A stretch of DNA of 64,000 nucleotides, taken from NCBI GenBank assembly GCA_900078375.1, contig FLQS01000016.1:1-64000 (forward strand). Reading direction: 5' to 3'. The first letter of the stretch is position 1. Each line of letters starts with the position of its first letter. Under the pieces are notes generated by a model, which worked only from the letters and a program-made list of their open reading frames with translations, was not told where the DNA came from and did not search any database. The stretch comes from an uncultured Mycobacterium sp. (GTDB taxonomy: Bacteria; Actinomycetota; Actinomycetes; Mycobacteriales; Mycobacteriaceae). Positions 55,287 through 62,664 of the stretch are shown here, in pieces. A program made the translations under genes and the position numbers.

Positions 55287-56012
55287 CTACGGAGGCCCCG
55301 CCCCAACTGGTACCGGCGAACTGACTTTTCGCAGTCCACGATCGAGCGTCCGTCGCAGCGGCGTCTGTTGGCGCTGGCCGAACGGGTTGGCGCCCAGGCT
55401 GATGTCGATAACCGAGATACCTACGACCCGGTCGTGCAGGCCCTGCCGGGGCGCCGGACCGGTCAGGACCGGTAGGGCTGCCAATCCTGCGGTACCGGTG
55501 AAGACCAGGCTGCGCAACGCTACCGCGGCAAACCCGGGTGGCTTGTTGTCGGCGGTGCGCACCGTCCGCAGGCCCAGGGTTGCGGTGCCAAATGTCATTC
55601 CGGTCAGGCTGCGCCACAACGACATCCACACCGAGACCGCGACGAAGGCGATCGGTACGACAATGTAGATCACGTCGACCAGGCCGAGGATCGTCGCCGC
55701 AATGGCGATCGGAAACGCCGGGCTCAGCATTGCGGCGACGTCCAGCAAATGACTGCAGCAGCGCACGCCCCGCCCAGCCTCCACGACCTGGTCACTAGCA
55801 AACGACCCTGTGGACTGTGCCGGAACATGCTGCTGGGTGGCGGTATTCGTGTTGCTCAGCAAATGGGTTGGGCGGTTGGGGACCGCCTGACCACAGGCCG
55901 CGCAGAACGGGGCATTAGGCCGCAGGATCGATCCGCAATGACTGCACGGCAAGTCGGCGGTGCCTGTCACCGCAGCCTCTGCAGGTTTGTGGGCCACACT
56001 TGCTGTCGCCAT
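55287..56012 (-). CDS. zinc-ribbon/RDD-family membrane protein
   Basis: About 241 residues from the ATG at 56012. Two CxxC pairs (CSHCGS and CAACGQ, about 23-42) form a zinc ribbon. An RDD domain with two to three helices follows (about 85-215; VRCCSHLLDVAAM, SLTGMTFGTATLGLRTV, RSLVF and LHDRVVG). The C terminus is basic. RDD proteins are small transporters or membrane accessories. It is the first gene of the ATPase operon and directly abuts that gene, so it may be a channel component. Confidence 0.85.
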   Translation of the reverse strand: MATASVAHKPAEAAVTGTADLPCSHCGSILRPNAPFCAACGQAVPNRPTHLLSNTNTATQQHVPAQSTGSFASDQVVEAGRGVRCCSHLLDVAAMLSPAFPIAIAATILGLVDVIYIVVPIAFVAVSVWMSLWRSLTGMTFGTATLGLRTVRTADNKPPGFAAVALRSLVFTGTAGLAALPVLTGPAPRQGLHDRVVGISVIDISLGANPFGQRQQTPLRRTLDRGLRKVSSPVPVGAGPP

Positions 56013-56252
56013 GGAGCAGCGGTCGCCACCACCACGTCGACTCCCTCCTGCCGGCGGCCCGGATACTCTTGGGCGCGCACGACGGTGGGCCCGCCGATCA
56101 AACATTAGGCTCGGGACGGCGTAGTCGCAGTGAATTGCCTGTAGGTCGAACGTACGATTGCTCGGGTCGCAGGCCCGCGGCAACGATGACCCAGCGACTC
56201 CCGCGGCCCGCGGCTCGCATCGGATGCCAGCACGGCGCGAAGGACCACACGG

Positions 56253-56639
56253 ATGCCGGATTCGGTGTTACCCCCCAGCCGTTTCGGCGCGGGCTACACC
56301 GTCGGCGCCACGCCACCGACCGCGGGCCCTCCGGTCACCCGAGCACCGGCACAACCAACGACCGGGCCCGTCGCCGCTCCGCCCCCAGCCGGGGTGTCGT
56401 CGAATGCGCCAATCAGTTCGCTCGCCCTGACGTCGTTCGTGTTGGTGTTGTTGATGGGGCCGTTCATCGCCCCGTTGACGATTCCCTTGAGTCTGGTCGC
56501 GCGTCGGCGCATCGCGCAAACCGGCATTGGCGGCATCGGTCTGGCCAAGGCAGCTCTGGCGATGAGCTGTATCTATCTCGTTGCCGCGGCGGTGGTCGCC
56601 ATCCTCATCCTGATCGTCACGCCAGTGGGATCGAACTAG
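56253..56639 (+). CDS. DUF4190-like small membrane protein
   Basis: 128 residues. A Pro/Thr/Ala-rich cytosolic N terminus of about 55 residues is followed by two hydrophobic helices (about 60-85 and 98-124) with LALTSFVLVLLMGPFIAPLT and a Gly-rich turn, as in DUF4190. Function unknown. It is divergent from the RDD gene; the gap (56013-56252) has TCGAACGT at 56147-56154, one copy of the recurring motif. Confidence 0.78.
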   Translation: MPDSVLPPSRFGAGYTVGATPPTAGPPVTRAPAQPTTGPVAAPPPAGVSSNAPISSLALTSFVLVLLMGPFIAPLTIPLSLVARRRIAQTGIGGIGLAKAALAMSCIYLVAAAVVAILILIVTPVGSN

Positions 56640-56733
56640 TCAGCAGCGGCGGTGTCGACCGTTCGACCGATATTGCGGTCGTTATCGAAATGCAATAGTG
56701 ACGCGACTATCAATTCGCGAGGGGAAGATTTCG

Positions 56734-58320
56734 GTGGACGTGGCTCTCGGGGTAGCCGTGACGGGCCCATCGGCGCGCCTGGCGCTGCTGGACTTCGACA
56801 CCGGCGACGTGCTGGACGAATCGGACTTCGCCCTCTCGTCCGACCCGGTCGGGCATCTCCACACCGCAATCGCCGGAACTCACCGGACCTTGCACGAAGG
56901 TGATCACCGGCTCGTCGCCACCCGGCTGTATTGGCCGGATCAGGTCCAAGCACAGGGCCTCGCTCGGGCGCTGACGCAGTCCGGTCTTGATGACGTCACC
57001 ACGATTTCGGGGGCCGAGGCCGCCACTGCACTTGTGCGGGGAGCCGCACGCAACGGTGAGTGTGCGTTGCTATTCGTCGACGAGGACACCGCGACGCTGT
57101 CAATCGTTGGTGCCGATGCCGTCACCACGTCCGTCATCGCCGCCGAGGCCTACAGCGGGGCAGACCCGGTGCCGGCCTGCGCGACGCTGCTGCGCCGGCT
57201 AGCTGAGGAACCCGGTGCGGCCACCGGCGTCTACCTGGTGGCCACCAGCGGCGACCCGAAATTGGTTGCCGCTGGCCTGCGCTCGAAACTCCCCCTGGCC
57301 GTTCCCGACCATCCCGCCTTCGCAATCGCCCGAGGAGCGGCCGCCGCAGCGCACACGTCGGCCGCCACCGCGCCGGCCCAGCCGGCCGCCGTCCGCGTCC
57401 GCGTTCGCCAACGCACACCGGTGGCCGCCGCCGTCGCCGCGCCGGCCGTAGCCACCGAGGAAAGCCCGCTGATCGGATCGAACCTCGCCTACTCGATGGC
57501 CTACGACTCAGGCCCGCTGTCTATCGAGGATCCGGCGCGTTATCCCCGCGACAGCGTTCCGCTGCAGCGAGCCATGCATCCGTTGAGTTACACCTCCGAT
57601 CCAACGGAGGTCGACAGCGCCGTCGCTCCTGCGGCGCGACCCCAGGTTCTGTTGGTCGGTAGCGCGGCTGCCGCGGTCGCCGTCGTGGCATTGGCCGGGT
57701 TGGCTGTTGTGGTGGCCTTAGGGATCCGGCCGCAGACCATCGCCCAGCCGGTGTTCAGCGCCTACGAGACCGACCAGGGCCCGGTGAAGGGAAAATTTGG
57801 CGCCGTCGTTCCTATGTTGGAACAGAAGCCCGATGTCGTGATGCCCGATGCCGTAGCCATCCCGGATGCCGTCAGCGATGGCGGTTACAAAGTCGTCTAT
57901 TCCAGCGGCGGCGGCATTCCCAGCGGCGGGCCCATCCATCTGCCAGTGTCCGTCCCCGCGCCGCCAGTCGAAGCAGTCCCGGCGCCAGGACTGCCCCAGC
58001 CCGGAATTGTGTTGCCGCCGTTCAAGCTCCCGCCGCCACCGCCGATCATCGTCCAGCTCCCGCCGCCCGGGCCAATCAAACTTCCGCCACCACCGGTGAT
58101 CAAACTCCCACCGCCACCGCCACCGATCAAACTTCCGCCACCACCGGTGATCAAACTCCCTCCGCCACCGCCACCGATCAAGCTTCCGCCGCCCCCGCCG
58201 CCACCGAAGCTTCCGCCACCACCGGTGATCAAACTCCCGCCGCCGCCCGTGATCAAGCTGCCTCCGCCACCGAAGATTCCGAGGATCTGCGTGCCGATGT
58301 TGCCCTGCGTCGGCGGGTGA
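56734..58320 (+). CDS. DUF7159-like protein with actin-fold N domain and proline-rich C-terminal repeats
   Basis: About 528 residues from the GTG at 56734, preferred because GAGGGGAAG lies eight bases upstream; a GTG at 56698 is the alternative. The N-terminal 220 residues (VALGVAVTGPSARLALLD, LLFVDEDTATLSIV) have an actin/Hsp70-like strand pattern seen in mycobacterial proline-threonine-rich proteins. A helix at about 305-329 crosses the membrane. The outer 180 residues are Pro/Gly-rich with KLPPPPVI repeats and end in two cysteines. It may link the cytosol to the cell wall. No enzymatic motif is complete. Confidence 0.75.
   Translation: MDVALGVAVTGPSARLALLDFDTGDVLDESDFALSSDPVGHLHTAIAGTHRTLHEGDHRLVATRLYWPDQVQAQGLARALTQSGLDDVTTISGAEAATALVRGAARNGECALLFVDEDTATLSIVGADAVTTSVIAAEAYSGADPVPACATLLRRLAEEPGAATGVYLVATSGDPKLVAAGLRSKLPLAVPDHPAFAIARGAAAAAHTSAATAPAQPAAVRVRVRQRTPVAAAVAAPAVATEESPLIGSNLAYSMAYDSGPLSIEDPARYPRDSVPLQRAMHPLSYTSDPTEVDSAVAPAARPQVLLVGSAAAAVAVVALAGLAVVVALGIRPQTIAQPVFSAYETDQGPVKGKFGAVVPMLEQKPDVVMPDAVAIPDAVSDGGYKVVYSSGGGIPSGGPIHLPVSVPAPPVEAVPAPGLPQPGIVLPPFKLPPPPPIIVQLPPPGPIKLPPPPVIKLPPPPPPIKLPPPPVIKLPPPPPPIKLPPPPPPPKLPPPPVIKLPPPPVIKLPPPPKIPRICVPMLPCVGG
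58075..58227 (+). repeat. 51-base coding tandem repeat (KLPPPPVI type)
   Basis: Starting at 58075, 58126 and 58177 the sequence repeats with a 51-base period (17 residues: two IKLPPPP/VIKLPPPP blocks). The third copy is divergent and degenerate PPPPK/VIKL blocks continue to about 58280. Wobble bases differ between copies (AAACTTCCG, AAACTCCCT, AAGCTTCCG), so the repeat is not brand new. Copy number may vary between strains. Confidence 0.85.
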
Positions 58321-58330
58321 GTGGGCGACG

Positions 58331-59008
58331 CTAAAGGTCTTTGAGGCTGAGGATTCCGTCCTCGACCGCACGTGCCAGCAGAGCCGACTTGGTGGGTGCC
58401 GGTCGTCCTGCCGCTGCGTACTTGGCGCGAGCGCGCTGCAGATGGGTGCGCACCGTTGTCGGCGCGATGAAGAGCCGTTTGCCCACCAAATCCTTGCTCT
58501 CCGTTTGGAACCAGGCGACCAGGACTTCTTTCTCGCGTTCGGACAAGTTGATGCGGCCAACGGTGTTGCCGCTCAACATTGCATTGGCCATTCTCGGCGC
58601 TACATAGGGCTGGCCATCGCGGGCGGCCTGGATCGCATCGATGAGATGGCGCTGGCCTTCCGATTTGACGACGTAGGTGAGCGCACCGACTTCCAGGCAG
58701 GTCAAAATCACCTCGTCGGTGAACATATGCGAATAGACGATGACCCGTTGGCCCGCCTGGCACATGCGAGCCAACGTCGTCCAATCCGGACGATGCCCAT
58801 CAATCTGCAAGTCCAACAGAACGACGTCGACATCCGAGCCGCCCTGATCTGTGAAACGAGCGAAATAGTCAGCCGGGTCGGTAAAGCTGCCGACGACTTC
58901 AATTGGCGGGTCCGCCCGTGCGCACCACGCTTCCACACCGGCATGAACGACATCGTGGTCGTCAATGATCACCACCCTGGTGGGTGGCGCTGACTCGCCG
59001 ATCGTCAT
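58331..59008 (-). CDS. NarL/LuxR-family response regulator (orphan)
   Basis: About 225 residues from the ATG at 59008 (GGGGGGAA upstream). The receiver has VVIIDDHDVVHAG, the phosphoacceptor in VVLLDLQIDG and a lysine in YVVKSEG. The LuxR helix-turn-helix includes LSEREKEVLVAW and APTTVRTHLQRARAKY. No histidine kinase gene is adjacent, so its signal may come from a distant kinase or the locus kinase. Tandem palindromes lie 86-127 bases upstream of its start and may be its own binding sites. Confidence 0.9.
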   Translation of the reverse strand: MTIGESAPPTRVVIIDDHDVVHAGVEAWCARADPPIEVVGSFTDPADYFARFTDQGGSDVDVVLLDLQIDGHRPDWTTLARMCQAGQRVIVYSHMFTDEVILTCLEVGALTYVVKSEGQRHLIDAIQAARDGQPYVAPRMANAMLSGNTVGRINLSEREKEVLVAWFQTESKDLVGKRLFIAPTTVRTHLQRARAKYAAAGRPAPTKSALLARAVEDGILSLKDL

Positions 59009-59317
59009 TTGTGGTTCCCCCCGGGAAGCCGCCCCGTTTGTCAAACGTGTAATTGACCAAGATGCAAGATAGCCAACGTTGGCTTCTGGTGCTACATAAA
59101 CACACTTATGTTCTTGGACATAAATCGACTTATGTTACACACCGGTCACTACTGACATTTCGCCAATAGACGACCTGTCGGATTCTTGCCCAAGCCCAAT
59201 TCCCACAACGCACGACCGTCAACCGCGGGATTTGTCACATACGAGTCGGTAGTAGCCCGGGAAACCTGCTAATCCCGGGCGGCAATCCGAATCAGCTTGG
59301 CAAAGCAGACGATGTAG
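59009..59317. other. 309-base intergenic region with palindromes
   Basis: No gene is seen. It has a 14-base perfect palindrome AGCCAACGTTGGCT at 59071-59084 and two copies of ACATAA-N6-TTATGT (59094-59111 and 59118-59135). The section 59085-59145 is markedly AT-rich for this genome. Bases 59146-59317 show nothing else recognisable. Confidence 0.6.
59094..59135. promoter_or_regulatory. tandem ACATAA-N6-TTATGT operators
   Basis: Two perfect inverted repeats with identical arms and different 6-base spacers lie 24 bases apart centre to centre. Their conserved arms and variable spacers indicate a dimeric regulator binding twice. The gene at 58331-59008 (NarL-type regulator) is the nearest downstream gene on the minus strand. 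Confidence 0.7.
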
Positions 59318-59917
59318 TCAGCTGACGGCGCCGGCAAATGCCTCCACGAGTCGGGTCCGGCTCCACCGCGGTCCGGTGGCCGCACCGTTACCCGAGACGA
59401 CGATCTTGTCATCGTCTCCTGCGCCGAAACGAATCACACAGCAGTAGCTCGCGGGATCTGTCGTGCCCGCCAATAGCGTTCCGTCATAGGTTTTTTCGGC
59501 GAGCTCAGCCAGAGAATCGACGATCTCAAGACGGCCGCTGGGTCGGATGCTGTGCACCCCCTTGGCGGTCGCGCTGACCAGCCACCACTGCAAGTCGGTA
59601 CGCGCTGCTGTAATCGACGCCCCGGCCAACTGATCCGGCTTGGCGGCGGGAGCCAGGTACGCACCGATTCGTTTAGCGGCCCCAAGGAATCCGCTTACCG
59701 CGGACTCGAACTCGGGATCCACGACGTACCCACCGTCCATACCCGGTTCAACGCTGACCAGTCCGCGGACCAGCAGTGAACGGATTCCGCGCATCCCGGC
59801 ATCCCGCATCGCCTCGGGTGTTCGCGGAACCGTCGTGAGTCCCGTGGGCCACAACTGGCTCTTGACCGCCGCCAGCGCGACCGCTTCATCATCGGTAAAT
59901 ACAAAGTTTCGAGTCAT
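59318..59917 (-). CDS. hypothetical partner of the extended WXG100 protein
   Basis: 199 residues, soluble, no signal peptide or transmembrane helix. N-terminal MTRNFVFTDDEAVALAAVKSQ leads to a mixed alpha/beta pattern with YVVDPEFESAVSGF and YCCVIRFGAGDDDKIVV. I do not recognise the family. It begins six bases after the stop of the WXG100 extended gene, so the two are co-expressed. By analogy with other type VII loci it may be a chaperone (EspG-like in role) or an immunity protein. Confidence 0.65.
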   Translation of the reverse strand: MTRNFVFTDDEAVALAAVKSQLWPTGLTTVPRTPEAMRDAGMRGIRSLLVRGLVSVEPGMDGGYVVDPEFESAVSGFLGAAKRIGAYLAPAAKPDQLAGASITAARTDLQWWLVSATAKGVHSIRPSGRLEIVDSLAELAEKTYDGTLLAGTTDPASYCCVIRFGAGDDDKIVVSGNGAATGPRWSRTRLVEAFAGAVS

Positions 59918-59923
59918 CTTCTG

Positions 59924-60697
59924 CTACTTGAAGTTCGAGAGAAGCTTGGGGAGATAGCCGAGCACGCCGTCCACCGCACCTTGCAGTGCACCACCGGGGT
60001 CAGACGCAATATAATCTGTCACAGTCTTCACTCCGCTTGAGCTGAAGTCGGCCTTGGAGGCCTCGTTGACTACATCGCCCCATTGCGACACCGCGACGCC
60101 AGTGAGATAGAGCGGCACGTTCCCCTTCTCAAGACCAGCCCCGCGAAGTTGGCCGCCGGCAAAGTCCACCACCCCGTGCACCTTGTCTCCGGTACCGACC
60201 TGATCGTCCAGGACCATCGCGGCTGTGTCGGTATAGGGCAAGTACTCACCAAGAGGGGTCTTCGAGAGTGCGTTTTCTACGGTGATGGGCCCAAGTACTC
60301 CGGTGTTCATCAACTCGCCGTAGCGGTGCCCGAGATCTCCCAGGTTGATGCCTGGGTCTGCGATGTGGCTGGCAATGAACGATGTTGGGCCACCAAAATC
60401 CGACACGTGTCCACCGCCAGGTCCAGCGGATGAACTTGTGTCCCGTTGTTCGGAAGCGTTGTTGAGCGCTGACTGACCGAGTCCGTCGACATGCTGCTGG
60501 GCGTCGGCGAGTGCCTTCTTATGCTGGGGCCACCACTCCCGGACGAACCTACTGGCGTCCGATCCTTCCCAGACTGACGGCAGGGTGTTGACGACCTTGT
60601 CGAGTTGGGCGATCAGATTGCCGATCATGGCCGCGTGGCCTTTGAGTTGGCGACCGGCGCCTTCCACTGCGTCGGTATCCATGCCCATCTGAGCCAT
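59924..60697 (-). CDS. WXG100 protein with a C-terminal extension (candidate secreted substrate)
   Basis: About 257 residues from the ATG at 60697. The first 90 residues are a WXG100 hairpin (VWEG at about 42-45) about 70 percent identical by eye to the short WXG100 protein at 48472. A Ser/Gly linker follows, and then 155 residues of unknown type, with LGEYLPYTDTAAMVLDDQ, GNVPLYLTGVAVSQWGD and a C-terminal DGVLGYLPKLLSN. No enzyme motif is seen. The arrangement of a secretion head plus variable tail and a partner gene downstream resembles an effector module. Confidence 0.8.
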   Translation of the reverse strand: MAQMGMDTDAVEGAGRQLKGHAAMIGNLIAQLDKVVNTLPSVWEGSDASRFVREWWPQHKKALADAQQHVDGLGQSALNNASEQRDTSSSAGPGGGHVSDFGGPTSFIASHIADPGINLGDLGHRYGELMNTGVLGPITVENALSKTPLGEYLPYTDTAAMVLDDQVGTGDKVHGVVDFAGGQLRGAGLEKGNVPLYLTGVAVSQWGDVVNEASKADFSSSGVKTVTDYIASDPGGALQGAVDGVLGYLPKLLSNFK

Positions 60698-61002
60698 CAG
60701 CGCACATCCCCAACCCTCGTCTGCAGGCCGCCGATGGCACCCTGTCGAGCAGAGACTAAACAACTAGGCGCGTGGAGCGAAGGCTCGCGCTACCAAATCA
60801 TCCGATCGGCGTACAGACGTTGCAAGGCCAGCACCGCGTTAGTCCCTTGCCTCGTTCGACTCCGAGCAACGTGTGGCCATGTCCTACGTTCGGTTGATAC
60901 CGCCTCGCTCGATCTTCCGCGATCATGTGCCTGACAACCGCACGATCCGGCGAAGACTCTCGATGAACTCGCGCATCGCCGACGTTCACCGGGAGGGACG
61001 GC
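60698..61002. other. 305-base divergent intergenic region
   Basis: It separates the extended WXG100 gene (minus) from the membrane protein gene (plus). No coding sequence is recognised. One copy of the recurring motif is present at 60886-60897 (ACGTTCGGTTGA). GGGAGGGA at 60991-60998 is the ribosome binding site for the TTG start at 61003. No other element was seen. Confidence 0.5.
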
Positions 61003-62631
61003 TTGACCACAGACGGAACCGCGGACCCACACAATGAGTACCGGCGACAAGCGGCCGCACACTTCGACCGCCCCATCCCGGCCCCGTCGACGTCTCCCCC
61101 GCGTCCGCCGATTGAAGCTAAGAAGCCGGCCGCGCCGCCGCGGATCTTCCGTGTCCCCGAAGATTCACCTACGCAAGCCGAACAGCTGCAACCGATTCCA
61201 CCGCCCGACGCCGAGACGGGACCTTCCAATGAGTCGGCCGCGCGTCTGCTGCGCGAATCTTCTCAACGCTTCTCGGCCGGAACGACCTACACGGGATCCG
61301 GCCAACGACAAGAACCCACTCCTGATCGATCGCCGACGCCGCCGCGCGGGCAGCCACCCAGCTATCCGAAGCCGGCGATCAGTGCGCCACCGCAACCACG
61401 GCCGTACGTGGACCCGCCACCGCCACTGCCCTCGCCGACGCCGGCCTCTGCCGTCGGCTCGCCTGTGCAACCGGCGCCGGGATTCCAACCTCACCACGCA
61501 TTCTGGGTGGCCGCGGCACTCGCGTTGGTCGCGGTGTTCGGACTGGGGCTCGGCTGGTTGCTCGTTGCGACGGGATTTGCGGCCGCAGGTTGGTACACCA
61601 AGTCGAAGGGGATCTCCTGGCCACCGGACATTGAAGACGCGCTCGTTGCGAGGGGACTGACCCAGCCGACACAACACCAGCAGCCAAACGGTCAGCCATC
61701 CGCGGCCGGTCCACCCGAACCTCTGCAGTTCATCCCGTTCCGGCAGATGACCGTTCCCGAACTGTTCAGCAGTGCCTTCAAGATCGTGTGGCGGAACTGG
61801 CCGACCCTCGTCGGGGGTCCGATCGCGATTCTGATTGCGTTCGTCGCCACGATCACCGTTGTATTTCTCATCGGCTCGCAGATGATGGCAAGTGCTGCCA
61901 CGTCAGTCTTTTCAGACGCGATGGCCAGCCCGGCAGGAGGACTCGGCGGCCTACTCACTGGCGTCGCTGCCATCATGTTCGTCTTCATGGGCTTGACCTA
62001 CGCCCTTGCCCTACCCGCCGATGCGCTGCTGATCGCATTGAGCGTGCGGGCGACGGATAAGGCTGTCCGCGGAGAGCGCGTGCGCTTCGGGGATCTGTTC
62101 GGTCTGGCTCGCGGCCACATGTTCGCAGTCTGCCGATTGACGTTGTTCTACTACACCGTCCTCGGGATCTTGCCCGATCTCGTCGTCACCGCTGCGCTGT
62201 ATGCGCTGTTCTTCAACGCGGGTGCATTCTCGATCGGTGCGTTCTACCTGCTGTTATTCGCAATCTTCGCGTGCAGCTTCGTCTTGAATCTGGTGTTCAG
62301 CCTCTCGCCGATCGTCTTGGTTCTTGAGAAGCGGGGTGTCATGGACTCACTGAAACGGTCCACGCAATTGGCCAAACCCGTGATCGGTCGGCTGCTGTTG
62401 ATTCACGCCCTCTGGGCAGTGTGCGTCATACCTGTGTTGATGGTGCCGTCGGTCGTCGTGGGGCTGGTCACGGGCTTCATCGGCCAGATCCTTTTCATGT
62501 TCCTTGCGTTCGGTGCCCTCATCGCTTTCTTCCGCACCCTCCAAGTGCTGATCTACACGGACCTGCGGATCCGCCAAGAGAGTTACGACCGCGAGCTACT
62601 GGCCGACTGGACCCGCAATGCCCGCCCCTGA
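61003..62631 (+). CDS. polytopic membrane protein with Pro-rich N terminus and RFSAGTTYTG motif
   Basis: 542 residues from a TTG at 61003 with a strong GGGAGGGA site. The first 150 residues are cytosolic and Pro-rich; they contain RLLRESSQRFSAGTTYTG (about 80-97), shared with the protein at 43321. A hydrophobic hairpin lies at about 165-195. From residue 245 the FRQMTVPELFSSAFKIVWRNW segment begins a six-helix domain like the membrane domain of glycerophosphodiesterases, without the enzyme part. Function unknown. The gene lies next to the extended WXG100 gene. Confidence 0.75.
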   Translation: MTTDGTADPHNEYRRQAAAHFDRPIPAPSTSPPRPPIEAKKPAAPPRIFRVPEDSPTQAEQLQPIPPPDAETGPSNESAARLLRESSQRFSAGTTYTGSGQRQEPTPDRSPTPPRGQPPSYPKPAISAPPQPRPYVDPPPPLPSPTPASAVGSPVQPAPGFQPHHAFWVAAALALVAVFGLGLGWLLVATGFAAAGWYTKSKGISWPPDIEDALVARGLTQPTQHQQPNGQPSAAGPPEPLQFIPFRQMTVPELFSSAFKIVWRNWPTLVGGPIAILIAFVATITVVFLIGSQMMASAATSVFSDAMASPAGGLGGLLTGVAAIMFVFMGLTYALALPADALLIALSVRATDKAVRGERVRFGDLFGLARGHMFAVCRLTLFYYTVLGILPDLVVTAALYALFFNAGAFSIGAFYLLLFAIFACSFVLNLVFSLSPIVLVLEKRGVMDSLKRSTQLAKPVIGRLLLIHALWAVCVIPVLMVPSVVVGLVTGFIGQILFMFLAFGALIAFFRTLQVLIYTDLRIRQESYDRELLADWTRNARP

Positions 62632-62664
62632 GCCTTCACCGGCCGAGGGCAAGGAGCGGCGCCG

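Noticed and set aside
48472..56012. ESX-1 to ESX-5 paralogue
   Set aside because: No EccB, EccD, EccE, mycosin, PE or PPE gene is in the window, and the ATPase has an FHA-type N terminus and single-chain layout.
56144..56160. LexA SOS box
   Set aside because: Only one TCGAAC half-site is present; the second half does not match GTTCGA.
58020..58280. CRISPR-like regular repeat
   Set aside because: The repeats are in frame inside a coding sequence, have no unique spacers, and encode proline blocks.
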